Positions 10,076-22,751 of a stretch of 64,000 bases of DNA are shown one piece after another. This DNA comes from Aselliscus stoliczkanus (taxonomy: Eukaryota; Chordata; Mammalia; Chiroptera; Hipposideridae). The stretch lies in the NCBI GenBank assembly GCA_033961575.1, contig CM066732.1:99749187-99813186 (forward strand), given 5' to 3'. Positions within the stretch are counted from its first letter, which is position 1. Each line of letters starts with the position of its first letter. Made by a program: the position numbers and the translations under genes. The notes under the pieces are model-generated. The model was not told where the DNA came from. It searched no databases and saw only the letters and a program-made list of their open reading frames with translations.

Positions 10076-11040
10076 CATAGTCAGGGCTTGTAGTTGCAAG
10101 CTACAGATGCTATACTGTTAGGCAGGAAAAGAGATTCACTAAAAGATATGAAGAAGCTCAAAGAATCACCCAGAAAGCAAGAGAATCAAGTCTAAACAGC
10201 CAAAAACAATGACCAAAATGACACCACAATAGAAGCAGTGAGGGTATCCATGCTGCAGGCACAAGTACTAGACCCTGCAGCTTGCCCTGGAAACACACCT
10301 GGTACCAGACACAGGAGCTGCCACTTTTGCCTCTGCCCCTTCTGCCTGCCCTAAATGACCTCATCTTGTCACAATTGCTGTCTTTCTCACCTGAAAGAGT
10401 TCCTCCCAGTTTCTGATTTTTTGCATTATTAGTCTTGATTTAAAAACTCCTATGGGTCTGTCAACTGGTGACCATAGGTCCTAAGCCTGGGCCTAGGTCA
10501 AAGAGAAGCCAGGAAAGTAAATACCTGACATTTTCAGCAACTGCAGTGGAATTCTCCAAATTTAAAAATGTTATTGGCATATAGGACAACTCAGTGACAA
10601 ATGTCTACTACAGTCTCTGGGTAACTGTGTACCCTTCTCTCCTTATTTAAGAAGGCTGCTCTGATAATATGTGTGTCTATAAAGAAATGAACTTACACAA
10701 TTCCTTGATAAGGGAATCATGTCAATATAACACAGAAGTTGTATTGTTCCATTTATGACTTTTCTCAGGGTACAAATGCTTTGTGTCACCAAGTAACAAC
10801 CAGGGAGTATTTATACAGCTGACCACAGCAGGCTGTGGAGGAGCATAGCAATGGACGCCATGCCATTCACACTCTCCCTCCTGTTCTAGCCTGGGCATGT
10901 GCTCACTGAGTGATTCTACCCAATCTTTGTGTGTTTTGTCTCCATAGATCAGCAGCCTCAACCCTGTTCTGTATACAACCCACTTAAAAAGAAATAACGT
11001 CTAAGATATTCTATAGTATTTATTAAGAATTACAGCATCT
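10076..11040. other. Unique sequence, no gene seen
   Basis: Includes two short minus-strand frames (10158-10364 and 10722-10961) with no motif, signal peptide or similarity that I recognise. Confidence 0.5.
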
Positions 11041-11044
11041 TTTG

Positions 11045-11173
11045 TTGTAAAGATTTTATAGGGTGTCAGATGGGCACATGTCTTATTAGGGAGACCGCTT
11101 TATGGACAGTGTAGGTGCCTGACCACTGCAGTGTACACCTGAAGCTGAATAATAATGAATGTCAAGTATAATT

Positions 11174-11209
<36 letters not shown>

Positions 11210-11400
11210 CACAGGTTATGGACTATAACATAGGGAATAGAGTCAGTGGAATTGTAATAGATACATACGATTTCAGAGGGACAATAGATTGGGGAAGGGG
11301 TCATCACTTTGTGAGGGGTCAAATGTTTAACTATTACATTGTTTTGTATACCTGAAACTAATAATAAAACATATTATAACATATTTAAAAAAAAAAAAAA
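11045..11400 (+). mobile_element. L1 3'-UTR, 5'-truncated insertion
   Basis: Carries the same landmarks as the 3' UTR of the near-complete L1 at 20.3-20.7 kb read on its sense strand: the GGGAGACCGCTTTATGGACA region, CCACTGCAGTGTACACCTGA, CAGTGGAATTGTAATAGATA, GGGTCATCACTTTGTGAGG, then TTTTGTATACCTGAAACTAA and an A-tail. A (CA)n tract has grown in the middle at 11177-11207. Confidence 0.8.
11177..11207. repeat. (CA)n microsatellite inside L1 3' UTR
   Basis: About 15 CA units replacing the ATTTAACACATATATAG stretch seen in the sister L1 copies. Confidence 0.95.
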
Positions 11401-11404
11401 CTGG

Positions 11405-11925
11405 GCTAGGATATTATTGTACTTCTTATGGGTCAGTTTACAAAATTGCATAGGTTTTGAATGTTTGCCCCAATCTATTTTTTTTTTTCTGGTAAGCTCT
11501 GTAATACTTGTAAATGATTTTCAGGACACGAGGTTTCCAGGAACATGTAAATCTGTTGGAACAGAAACACTTGAACTTTAAAAAGTGCTTTCACTAATAT
11601 GATACAGAAATTTCTCACATAACCACAAACACTCATACACTTTTCCCAAGAGGAGTAAAATGCACCATTTTCAGTGCCAGCAACAAGCCAAGATCTCTGG
11701 GTGATGTCTATTTTCCTTTAGTTTTGTCACAAGTCTAGTTATAATGTATGGACTAGATTGGAATGTTCACCACCAGCAGCACATATATATAAAATAGTGG
11801 GTAAAGGGAGAGGAAACAAGAAGAAAATAAGTTAAAATTTATAATTATATACAACACAGAACAAGAAAAAAAATATGGGAAAGAGCCATAGTTTTCATTT
11901 TTGAAGGTGGTTTAGAGGCATTGAT
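11405..11925. other. Unique sequence
   Basis: No gene or repeat recognised; contains an ATATATAT stretch near 11783. Confidence 0.4.
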
Positions 11926-11929
11926 TTCC

Positions 11930-14200
11930 CTCTTTTATTAACAATTCTGTGTACCTTTTGCTTTCAGCTACCACCTCTCTTGGTTCGAGTTCCCTTACCA
12001 AGATGTTAGTACGGAAGAACTGGAGTGTTGTGTGGTACTCCTGTACAGATCTGCTATATATTATCGTCCATTAAGCTCTACCACTGGAAAGAGAATTGTG
12101 GAGGATTCAATAGGTTCTGTCCACTCTCACCCCTTTTCCATTTTGCAGCAGCGAACCTATTAATTGGAGCTCCATGAGCATTCGTTCATTAGGGATTGAG
12201 AACTCTAACACAATTTACAGGGCAAGCTAAAGAACATTTTTTCAAATGACTCCATTAGATCACTATATCTAAAACGAAGAGGAGACTCTCCCACTTTCAA
12301 CCTTTGGTTCTAAGACTCATAAATTCTGGCAATGCGAAAAATAGCATTATATCTTGGGTACCAGTTTAGGAAATTTGCTACTGGGGCAGTGCCTGAGTCT
12401 TTAATAGGCCATCTCATCATGGTTTTACACGTTCAACTGCTTTTAGAGAATTCAGCTCGAAGTCCATTGCCTTTTTTTCCTGTAAAGTGAAGTTTCCTTA
12501 GTTAGCAGCACATTTGTGGTGCACTGCAATATTAAATAAGGCATTTTGTGATTCCTCAGATGGCGATGCTAGTAAGAGCCTGAAGAGCAGGGAAAGTGAA
12601 ATAATCACCAGATCAAAATATCATTTGCCATCCCTTCCATGATGACAAGGATTCAGCATAATTGATGGCTGGCACCACTGAAATGGTATCGCATACTGAA
12701 GGGAGGAGTCATTCAAAGTTGGTTCTTGCTGCTAACTGATTGATTGTTTATCAGTGGAAGTAAATAGATCAGCCTTGGGGACATGAGGTCCATAATGTTG
12801 AGCTCCTGCATAACCCTTATCCTTGACACCAAGGCCACTTTGCTTTTGAGCCTATTTAGCAGGAGTTGGAGTGAGTGTGCAGAGGCTGACTGACATTTAC
12901 AAAGAGTGATCTTGTGCACTTGATTATTGAAAGCCTTCTACACCAAAGAGGCCTTTCGATGAACATTTACTTTACATCAGAACCAAGGTTCTCCCATTTT
13001 TGACTCCATTACAAAAGGTTCATCCGTGCTTCATCATACCTACTTGACATCATACCTACTTCCAATTTTGTTATCTCAGGATGAAGAACCCTCACTCAGA
13101 TCAGTGAAGAAGAAAAGTGAACCATCAAATATACCACTCAAAGTTCTGCTTCTCCAGTAGGATTCTTCTGTAATCCTTTACGGAAGGATTAGTTACCTTG
13201 TCTGTCATCAGACAGGCTCCAGTTGTCAGCTCCCTCAGGACTTGCCTCAGTAGTAAAAGCCACTTTGCCCAAGGGCATAACTTTCCAGTGGCTGACTGAG
13301 GTGGAAGTATAAAGGCCTGGCCATTTTGTCTTAAAGCAGGACATTGCCGATGAATATGTTGTAGAGTTTCCCCAAGGCTGTTCCAGTTTTCTTGGTCCTC
13401 TATCACCATTAGATGTGTTCCTCTGCTCAATCCTGCTTTTCCTCTCTTTATTTCTCAGGTGTTTAATAATAATAATTATTCTTCATTTCAAACTCCATCT
13501 CAGTGCCTATTTCTGAAGAACCTAATCTGTGATACCATGTGTAAACCAGGCTGGGACGTTTTCCTTCTCAGTCAGCCAATCTAAGAAATGATCTACAGGT
13601 AAGGGTTGAAGGAAATTTGGTTATACGGCAAGATTAGCTGCACTGGAGTGAAAGATACAGGCTCCTGTAAAAGAATTGTGCTTTCAGAACTTGTGTAAGC
13701 CAGAACTTTATGTACCACTCCCACCGGACAATGGTGTGATTAAGGGCCTGCCTGATTTTATGGCTTGTATATTAGATAAAACCCAGTTTACAATGAATTG
13801 CTCAGATCATATGGTTACCAATTAATCCATGATCAAGTATTTAATTACAAGAGTAAAAGCTAAAAAAATGTCTAGTGATTTTCCCAAATAGGTGTGACTT
13901 CATTCCCAAACTCTGTAGACCTTCCCTGAAATTTTCTTTTAAGGAAAACTTGCTCCAGGAATATCTAAATCTTTCAGATACTATGAGCACAGCTGGTTCT
14001 ACTGCATGACAGAGACTGAGCTCTAATTTCCAAGTCTCATAAGTTAAAGCACTTCCTAAACATCAAAAAGAGACTTAGATGTAGGTGAGAAATGACCACT
14101 ACTAGACCTTCTTAGTATTACATTTTGCCCAAGTACGATAGGCTTTGTAATAGAACCCCCTTTTAATGCTTGGGGATTTTCCCTGGAAGGAGGTTTATGC
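11930..14200 (-). pseudogene. ERVL-type endogenous retrovirus internal remnant
   Basis: Read on the minus strand, this resembles the internal region of class III (ERVL/MaLR-type) elements. The 13125-13430 frame has an integrase-like flavour, and the stretch around 12.25-12.45 kb resembles the region near the 3' end of the internal part. No frame is long, stops and shifts are frequent, and I found no flanking LTR pair. It is an old, non-functional retroviral fossil. Boundaries are approximate and the right-hand 600 bp (13.6-14.2 kb) is the least certain part. The call rests on recognition, with no alignment run. A second ERVL-type remnant in the same orientation lies at 48.2-52.6 kb. Confidence 0.55.
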
Positions 14201-14234
14201 ATGCATATATCACTTTACCATGTGCCATAGCGCT

Positions 14235-14402
14235 TAATCATGGATATGAAACCTCAAGCAAGTTACTTAACCTTTATAAATTTAAGTTTCCTTGTATGTA
14301 AAATGGAGAGGCTAAGTCTCTAACTAATGAAGTTATTGTGAGGATTAAGTGAGATGAGGCCAAGAGCTCAGCAAAGTGCTGGAATATGAAAAATGCTCTA
14401 AA
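14235..14402 (+). repeat. MIR remnant
   Basis: CAAGCAAGTTACTTAACC, TTCCTTGTATGTAAAATGGA, GTGAGGATTAAGTGAGATG, then CAGCAAAGTGCTGG follow the MIR core closely. Confidence 0.85.
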
Positions 14403-15038
14403 ATTATCTACAATTTCATTGTTATTACTTGAGAGACGTGTATGATACCTTCCAAATATTAGAGAGTTTAGCTAAGCATAATAGATGGCGGGTTTGCTTT
14501 GGTTCTCTCTTCAGACCTCTTCACCATGATCTTGACTCTCTCACTTCCTTGTCAAGATTCAGGATGGCTGCAGACCAAGTTTTAAGTTCATGTTCATGAT
14601 TATGAAGATAACAGAAAATCCATTTTCTAATGCCATGAATTCATTACATTTGTGTATGTATTTAACACTGCCAAATCCTGAATGAAGGTTAATGTCCATT
14701 GCAGAGAACAACCATTTGCAAATTTATGAATTTGAATTTCACCTAGATTTATTGGCAAAAATAATCACTGAAAATGCAAGTAATTAACTTATATTAATGT
14801 TAGGGATAACAAGTAAATTTGTGAAAATTGGGCTAAGCAGACAGATATGTGTCCTACTTAACCTGCACCCTCTGTTTCTTACTGAAAATCATGACAAGTG
14901 CTATGAAGAAAAAGAGGATCAAAGTTTCTTGTACATAGCACCTCATACATAATAGTATTTTCCAAAGCGGGTTTTGAAAACTACTACTTGCAGGAGAATA
15001 TGAATATTATGTGAAAACGGGTTCCATCGTCAAAGAGG
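14403..15038. other. Unique AT-rich sequence
   Basis: No gene, RNA or repeat recognised. Confidence 0.5.
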
Positions 15039-15039
15039 T

Positions 15040-15532
15040 TCCAGCTTTATTAAGGTAAAATTGACATATAACATTGTGTACATTTAAGGTGTACCATGTG
15101 ATGATTTGATGCACATATATGTTGTGAAGTGATTACCATAATAAGGTTAGTTAACATCCAGCACCTCACATAATTACATGTGTGTGTTAACATTTAGGAC
15201 CTCCTCTCTTAGCAATTTTCAAGTATACAATAGAGTATTGTTAATTCTAATTAGTATATTGTAAATTAGATCCCTAGAACCTATTTACCATATAACTGGA
15301 AGTTTATACTCTTTGACAAATACCTCCCCTTTCCCCCCATATCCCAGCCTTTGGCAACCACCAATCTACTCTCTGTTTCTATGAGTTCATCTTTTTACAT
15401 TCCACATATAAGTGAGATCATACAGTAATTTATCTTTCTCTGTCTGACTTATTTCACTTTAGCACTCCAGGTCCATCCAAATTGTCGCAAATGGCAGAAT
15501 TTCCATTTTTAATGATTGAATAATATTTTTTT

Positions 15533-15587
<55 letters not shown>

Positions 15588-15995
15588 TTTCTTTATCCAT
15601 TCATTTGTCTGTGGACACTTGGGTTGTTTCCATATTTTGACTGTTGCGAATAATGCTGCAATTTGAGGGTTGCAGATATCTCTTTGAGGTAGTGATTTCA
15701 TTTCCTTTGAATATATACCTGCAAGTAGGATTGCTGAGTCAAATGGTAGCTTTCCTTTTAATTTTGCTGAAGAATCTCCATACTGCTTTGCATAATGGCT
15801 GTACTAATTTATCAACAGTGTACAAAAGGATTTCCTTCTCGCCACATCCTTGCCAATCCTTAGCTCTTGTCTTTTTGGTAATAGTCACTCTAACTGGTGT
15901 GAGATGATACTTCTTTATGGTTTTGATTTGAATTTCCCTGACGATTAGTGATATTGAGCATCTTTTCACATGCCTGTTGGCTATAGTTTTAACAA
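15040..15995 (-). mobile_element. Truncated L1 (3' end of ORF2 plus 3' UTR)
   Basis: The minus strand reads the C-terminal part of L1 ORF2 in broken frames (15459-15701 and 15739-15969) followed by an L1 3' UTR towards 15040. Landmarks on the plus strand are CACATATAAGTGAGATCATA, GACTTATTTCACTTTAGC, and CATCTTTTCACATGCCTGTT. It differs from the younger L1 at 20.3 kb, so it belongs to another, older subfamily. A (TG)n tract interrupts ORF2. Confidence 0.85.
15533..15586. repeat. (TG)n microsatellite within L1
   Basis: About 27 TG units with one TTTG interruption, located inside the ORF2 remnant. Confidence 0.95.
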
Positions 15996-16071
15996 TGGTA
16001 AAGATTCCTTATTGCAAGGCCTCTCAGAAATTTCACTATATACTTATTAATTGTTGATTTCTAAGAGGGGT

Positions 16072-16402
16072 TACAGCAGTACTCTCCAATAGAAATATAA
16101 CATGAGCCACATATGTACTTTTAAATTTTCCAGGAGGCACATTAAAAATTAAAGTGGCCAAATTAATTTAAATCATATATTTTCTTAATCCAATATATCC
16201 AAAATGATATAATTTTAACCTATAACCAATATAAAATTATTAATGTGATAGTTTACATTGTTTTGCTCTATAATAAGTATTTGAAATCCAATGTGTATTT
16301 TCAGCTTGCAGCACATCTCAGTTGGAACTAGCTGCATTTCAAGAGCTGAGCAGTCATGTGTATGAGTGGCTATGATGTGTGACAGTCCAGGGCTAGACTG
16401 CA
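16072..16402. mobile_element. Non-autonomous hAT-type DNA transposon (MER33-like)
   Basis: The left end resembles CAGTACTCTCCAATAGAAAT. It is followed by ATAACATGAGCCACATATGT, a central AT-rich segment, GCACATCTCAGTTGGAACTA and a terminal complement near 16390. This is the layout of a common mammalian short hAT-Charlie element. The family name is from memory and uncertain. Confidence 0.6.
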
Positions 16403-17345
16403 GTATTTCTCCAACCTGCTGTACCAGGTTTCATGGGACATGTTGTGGGATTATATAACATGAAATACTTTTTTGAGAAACACTCATTTATGGAGGAGGA
16501 GAATGGAGATATCACCAGATGCAAGAGAAGAGTGAGGAGATAGAAAATGCCATCAAGATGAGATTTGAGCAAACATGAAACTGCATGGCCATTGTGATGA
16601 TTAGCATCACACAGGCATCATACCTTTGCGTGTGACCTACATATGCAGAAACTGACTGACATTTGATTGAATTACCCTGATGAGCAGACAGAAGAAAAAT
16701 GAAAATCCAACATATGAGCAAATATAAGGGAGTGAACAGTGCTCAGAGAGAGAGCATGGTGAGCACAGCAAGCAGAGCCTCAAGGGGGAGATGCTGGTGT
16801 TCAAACAAGGACTGTGGAACTCATAGGCTACAGAAGGTAATGATTCCCTCCAAATTTAGTCATTTTTTTCAATCAAAAGGAATTTTGGAAAGGAAAGCAT
16901 TCCGCTCTCAGCACTTCTTATACATTCTAAATCATTCCTAGACATTTTAGGTGAAATCCAGTAGATGATGGTTGTTAGAAAGCAACGCTGAGTTTTTCAT
17001 CCCAAACAAGGGTTGGCTTGAACCCATAAGGATTTCTGTTTTCCATCTTAAAGTATCATAGCCCCAGTTGTTTTGCCCCTACCCTACAGGGATTACAAAC
17101 TAACCTTACTCCAGGACCAGTCCAGAGTCTTTCTTTATTGAAATCAGGCAGATTTAGGAGGGCAAAGGAAAACAAAATCCTTCTCCAAAACTGTGCTCAA
17201 GGGTTCTTGAATTTAAACCTAAAGAGGAGAGGAAGAAGGGGCAAGGTGAGGAAACAAGTAATTTGTATAATTGTAGTTCTAGGGATGAGAATACTAAGAC
17301 CCACTGCCAGGTTTAATTATTCTTTTCATTTTGCCTTACTTCACT
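16403..17345. other. Unique sequence, no gene seen
   Basis: Several short frames on both strands (for example 16699-16941 and 17138-17350) lack any recognisable domain. Confidence 0.45.
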
Positions 17346-17349
17346 CTTG

Positions 17350-17840
17350 AAGATCAATCATCTTGTTCTCTTCTTAAGCAGCAACGATTTCCACAATCTA
17401 AACATAAACTTAATCATGTGCTGCCATCCCAGTGTTTATAGACTCTGTCAAAGACACAGCCCATTGTAATTATTTTCTCAATCATTCACCACGGAAAAAC
17501 ACTTCAGGCAACACTAAAACTTAACTTAATCACTAGAAACAATATCAATTCAACAAATGGATCTTATCAGATGGCCATTTAAAAGAGGGAGTAAAGCACA
17601 TTTTCAAATACTTTAATTTTCCTCTAAATTTCAAATTGTTTACATATAGAAATTGAACTATTGCCATATTTTGGATGAACCATAAATAGAGTAGTGTCAT
17701 GAAAATTGTTATTGAAACTGATTCTCAGTGCAGCATATGCAAATTGCGAAGCCATAAATCATTGATGGTAGTTTATTTACTTTCACTCTAAAAAGGAACT
17801 GTATGCTAATGATAAAAATGAGTAGTAAGTGTAGATGATA
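17350..17840. other. Repeat-free block, candidate conserved non-coding element
   Basis: No repeat signature. The block holds several sites of the kind bound by homeodomain and POU factors, such as CATATGCAAATTGCG near 17736, CCATAAATCATTGATGG near 17752 and ATGCTAATGA near 17803. Such sites are common by chance in AT-rich DNA, so conservation would have to be tested. Confidence 0.3.
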
Positions 17841-18074
17841 GAAATGGCTATAAAAAGGAATAAATTGAACTATTTGGAAACAAAACACTTACCGAAAGTG
17901 GCAGAAAGATGGCCTCCAAAACTCTGATCCAAGATTTTTCAGATTCAATGTATGCTATACAAACAAATGTAGACTTGTGAAAGAAGCCAATGGTACTTTA
18001 ACTGTGAGCACATGATCCAACAGTACCAGAGACATATCTAATATTTGTCTTACAGCATAATTCTGTAGTATAAA

Positions 18075-18945
18075 TATGTTGAAACTTGGATAAATATATA
18101 TCAATCAAAAAAACGCACACAACACCAAAAAACCCTATTAGAAAATGGAAAGAGGACACAAAGAGACATTTCTCTAAAGAGGACATACACATGGCCAATA
18201 GACATATGAAAAGATGCTCAACATCACTAATTATTAGAGAAATGCAAACAGAAACCACAATGAGATACCACCTCACTCCTGTCAGCATGGCTAGCATCAA
18301 TAAATCAACAAACAACAAGTGTTGGTGAGGATGCAGAGAAAAGGGAACCCTGGTGCACTGTTGGTGGGACTGCAGATTGGTGCAGCCACTATAGAAAACA
18401 GTTTGGAGATTCCTCAAAAAATTAAAAACAGAAGTACCTTATGACCCAGCAATTCCACTCCTGGGTATCTATTCAAAGAAATCCAAAACACTAATTCAAA
18501 AAAACACATGCACCCCTGTGTTTAACTGCAGTGCTATTCACAATAGCCAAGATAGGGAAACAATGGAAATGCCCATCAACAGATGATTGGAATAAGAAAT
18601 TGTGGTACATTTACACAATGGAGTATTACTCTGCTATAAAAAACAATGAAATCTTACCATTTGCAAAGAATGAAATCTTAACATGGATGGACCTAGAAAA
18701 TATTATGCTAAGTGAAATAAGTCAGACTGAGAAGGACAAATACCATATGATCTCACTTATATGTGGAGTCTAAAGAACAGAATAAATGAACAAATAAAAC
18801 AGAAATAGACTCAGAGACACAGAGAACAAACTGATGGTTGCTAGACGGGAGGGGGTTTGGGGGATGCAGAGAAGATGAAGGGATTAGAAAGTACAAATTG
18901 GTAGTCACAAAATAGTCACAGGGATGTGAAATATAGTACGGCCTT
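18075..18945 (+). mobile_element. 5'-truncated L1 (ORF2 C-terminus and start of 3' UTR)
   Basis: Frames at 18086-18328 and 18531-18773 read the last part of L1 ORF2, separated by frame breaks. The 3' part (GGAGGGGGTTTGGGGGATGC near 18848) begins the 3' UTR and then fades near 18945. It lacks a clear A-tail. Confidence 0.85.
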
Positions 18946-20248
18946 TAAAACTTTGCTTTCATTCTCAAAATGTTCCTCTGGAGACAATAATTCATCCACT
19001 GCAGTAATAATAAGCAGTTGGAATTTTAAAAACAACAGACTGAAGTACGTAACAAAGCCAGGGGGTTCTGTGGGTTCCTTGCAGTCACATAATATGGGTG
19101 GTTCCCTAGGCTATCTAGATAGTTGGGGCAGGTTTCACATACAGAGTACAAATTTAATTGTGTTTAAACTGGCATACCCAGTAATCATGAACAAGTGCTT
19201 TTTCTAATTAAGAATTTTCAGTTCTGTTCCCTTTAGGTATTTCATAAATAAAGAAATTAGAATTCTGTTTAATAAGGAGATCAGAGAGCTCTAGTCAGTG
19301 AACAACTTCTAGAAGTATGACGGTGTGACCAGGAAGTTATCCTTAGGCACCATCAGCTTACTCCAGTATCCTCTAATTATGTCAATCTGTACATATTATT
19401 AGCCTTAGAGAGCAATCAAATACCTTAACTAGAAACCTCCCTTTTGTGTGTGTGAAAGGCCAGAATGTTTTTAAATATATATAAGTACATGCAACATTTC
19501 CCTCTTAAAACAAATGACTTACTGGCAAGGAATTGTAAGCTGATTCTATGGGGAAGAAACATGGTCCCTCCATTGACCAAACTGAAGTTTTTTCTCACAC
19601 TAAAAATAATGCTGAAACCTGAGGTGATTCAGTAAGACCATTTACTTATGTAGTTATGACTTATTGATTTTTCTAGAAAGTTTTTAGGCTCTTGTTTTGT
19701 TGTCTTTTAAAAATATTCTATGACAACAAACCTTTACAGAACAGATTATTAGAAATCTCCACATCCCTTGCAGATGTGACAGCTGTGCATTACAAAATCC
19801 TACAGTGCTGTCTTTGCAGAGTCATTCATTTCGTTATTCCATTCATATTGGTTTCCATTATTAGTTTCCTGGGTTTCAAATCATTTTAATCTTTAGGATC
19901 TTTGTCTATCATTGTGTTCCAGAAAATATGAAAAAAATAACTTTTTTGTAAATAGAAAACCATTTCCTTTTCTCTCTTTTTAAATCTACAAACATGGATA
20001 ACACAGAAAATAAATCCATCTACAGAATCTCCATTCTGTAGAACCGCCCATACACAAAGTCTAAAGAAATTATGAATATAGAACTACAATTCCTACAGGA
20101 AGAGGGAAATATTTTGCCTCTTACTTTCTCTTTTTTGATTTCTAGGTTTTCTTTTTTTTAAAGAACCTAGATGGGCACATTTGATAAATGATATTTGGAA
20201 ATACAGTTTCTAGGACCAACCAAGGGAATGATTGGCCAATTTTTAATG
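18946..20248. other. Unique sequence, no gene seen
   Basis: No coding region, RNA gene or repeat recognised. The left flank of the large L1 insertion, ending with its target-site duplication, lies at the right edge. Confidence 0.5.
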
Positions 20249-20260
20249 ACTAGATATTTT

Positions 20261-20782
20261 TTTTTACACTGATACATTATTTTTTTAACTTTATTATTAT
20301 TATTATTTGCATATGTACAAAACAATGCAATAGTTATCTTTTTCACCCCTTACAAAGTGACTGCCCCCTCCCCCCTCCCCAGGCCCCCTACTCCCGATAT
20401 CATACATAGCTATTACAATTCCATTGACTCCATCCCCACACTATTATCCACATCCCATGACTATATATGTGTTAAATTATAGTTGACATATAATATTATT
20501 CAGTGGCAGCTGTACAGTGCAGTGGTAAGGCCACTACTGTCCATGAAGTGGTCTCCCTGACAAGTCATGAGTCCTTCTGATCCCCTAAGAAAAAATATTT
20601 ACAACCTTATTGATTATATTCCCTAAACTGTCTCTTCTGTCCCTGTGGCAATATTGTAGTTATCAGTTTATGTTGCCTTCTCCCTTCCCCTTCTCCCTCA
20701 TGCCCACCCCCCGTCCCATCAAGCCCTCATCAGTTTTTTCTTTGTGTGTCTAAGACTATTTCTGTTTATATTGCTCATTTAT
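20261..20782 (-). other. L1 3' UTR with G-rich run in sense orientation
   Basis: Plus-strand C-runs at 20366-20397 mean five or more G-runs in the L1 RNA, just before the conserved GTCACTTTGTAAGGGGTG block and the A/T-rich tail. The same 3' UTR recurs at 11045-11400 and 57497-57890, with the G-run retained in the latter. Confidence 0.75.
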
Positions 20783-22751
20783 TCAGTTCTTTAGATTCCA
20801 CATATAAGTGAGGTCATATGGGTATTTGTCTTTCTCTGACTGACTTATTTCACTTAACATGTTCTCTAGGTCCATCCATATCATTGCAAATGGTATGATT
20901 TCTTTCTTCTTTATAGCTGTGTAATACTCCATTGTGTAAATGTACCACAGTTTCTTAATCCAGTCATCTGCCAATGGGCATTTCGATTGTTTCCAAGTCT
21001 TGGCTATTGTAAATAGTGCTGCAATGAACATAGGGGTGCATATCTTTTTTTGAATTAGTGTCTTGGGTTTTTCAGGATACATGCCTAGGAGTGGAATTGC
21101 TGGATCAAAAGGTAGTTCCACTTCCAGTTTTCTGAGATACCTCCATACTGACTTCTATAGTGGCTGCACCAATCTGCAATCTCACCAACAGTGCAGCAGG
21201 GTTCCCTTTTCCCCACAGCCCTGCCAGCACTTGTTGTTTGTTGATTTATTGATGATAACCATTCTGATTTGAGTGAGGTGGTATCCCACTGTGGTTTTTA
21301 TTTGCATTTCCCTAATGATCAGTAAGGTTGAACATTTTTTCATATGCCTGTTGGCCATTGGTATGTCCTCTTTAGAGAAATGTCTCTTCATTTCCTCTGC
21401 CCATTTTTTAATTGGGTTGTTTGTTTTTTGGTGTTGAGTTGCATGTGTGTTTTAGAAATTTTAGATATTAACCCTTATCAGATATATCGTTCATAAATAT
21501 ATTCTCCCATTCAGGAGGCTTCCTTTTTGTTTTATTGATGGTTTCCTTTGTTGTGAAAAAACTTTTAAATTTGACATAATCCCATATGTACATTTTTTCT
21601 TTTATTTCCCTTGCCCGTAGGGATGTATCAGGAAAAGTATTGCTCAGGGTAATGTCTGCAAATTTACTCCCTATATTTTCTTCTAGGAGTTTTATGGTTT
21701 CAGGTCTTACATTTAAGTCTTTAATCCATTTTGAATTTGTTCTTGTATATGGCATAAGGAGGTGGTCCAGTTTCATTTTTTTGCAAGTTTCAGTCCAATT
21801 TTCCCAGCACCATTTATTAAATAGATTATCTTTACCCCAGTGTAAATTCTTGCTTCCATTGTCATAGATTAACTGTCCGTATATGCCTGGATTTATTTCT
21901 GGGCTCTCTGTTCTGTTCCACTGGTCCATGTGCCTGTTTTGATGCCAGTACCATACTGTTTTGATTACTGTAGCCTTGTACTATGTTTTGATGTCTGGTA
22001 GCGTGATACCCCTGACTTTGTTCTTATTTCTTATAGAACATGCTGGAGGCTATTCGGGTTCTTTTATGGTTCCATATAAATTTTAGGATTATATTTTCTA
22101 TTTCTGTGAAAAATGACCTTGGTAGTTTGATTGGAATTGCATTGAATCTATATATTGCTTTAGGCAGTGTGGACATTTTAATTATATTAATTCTTCCTAT
22201 CCATAAGCATGGTAGGTGTTTCCATTTAATTGTATCTTCTTTTATTTCTTTCTTCAGTGTCTTATAATTTTCTGAGTACAGGTCTTTTACTTCTTTGGTT
22301 GAATTTATTCCTAGATATTTTATAGTTTTTGAAGAAATTGTAAATGGGACAGTTTTAATTTCTCCTTCCGTTAGTTTATTATTGGTATATGCAAATGCAA
22401 CTGATTTCTGAACATTGATTTTGTATCCTGCTATTTTACTGAATTTGTCTATCAGTTCCAATAGTTTTTTGATGGTGTCTTTGGGGTTCTCTCTATATAG
22501 ATAGTATCATGTCATCTGCATATAATGACAATTTTACTTCTTTCTTGCCAATTTGGATGCCTTTTATTTTTATTTCTTTTTCTTGTCTGATTGCTGTGAC
22601 TAGAACTTCCAGAACTATGTCAAATAAAAGAGGTGAAAGTGGACAGCCTTGTCTTGTTCCTGATTTAAGGGGAATGGTTTTAGCTTTTCCCCATTGAGTA
22701 TGATGTTAGCTGTAGGTTTAGCATATACGGCCTTAATTATGTTGAGATATG

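Noticed and set aside
11155..11355. 66-residue plus-strand frame with His-Thr repeats
   Set aside because: Reads through the (CA)n tract in an L1 3' UTR.
21468..22461. Independent reverse-transcriptase-like gene
   Set aside because: These frames are collinear parts of the L1 ORF2 pseudogene at 20783-24881.
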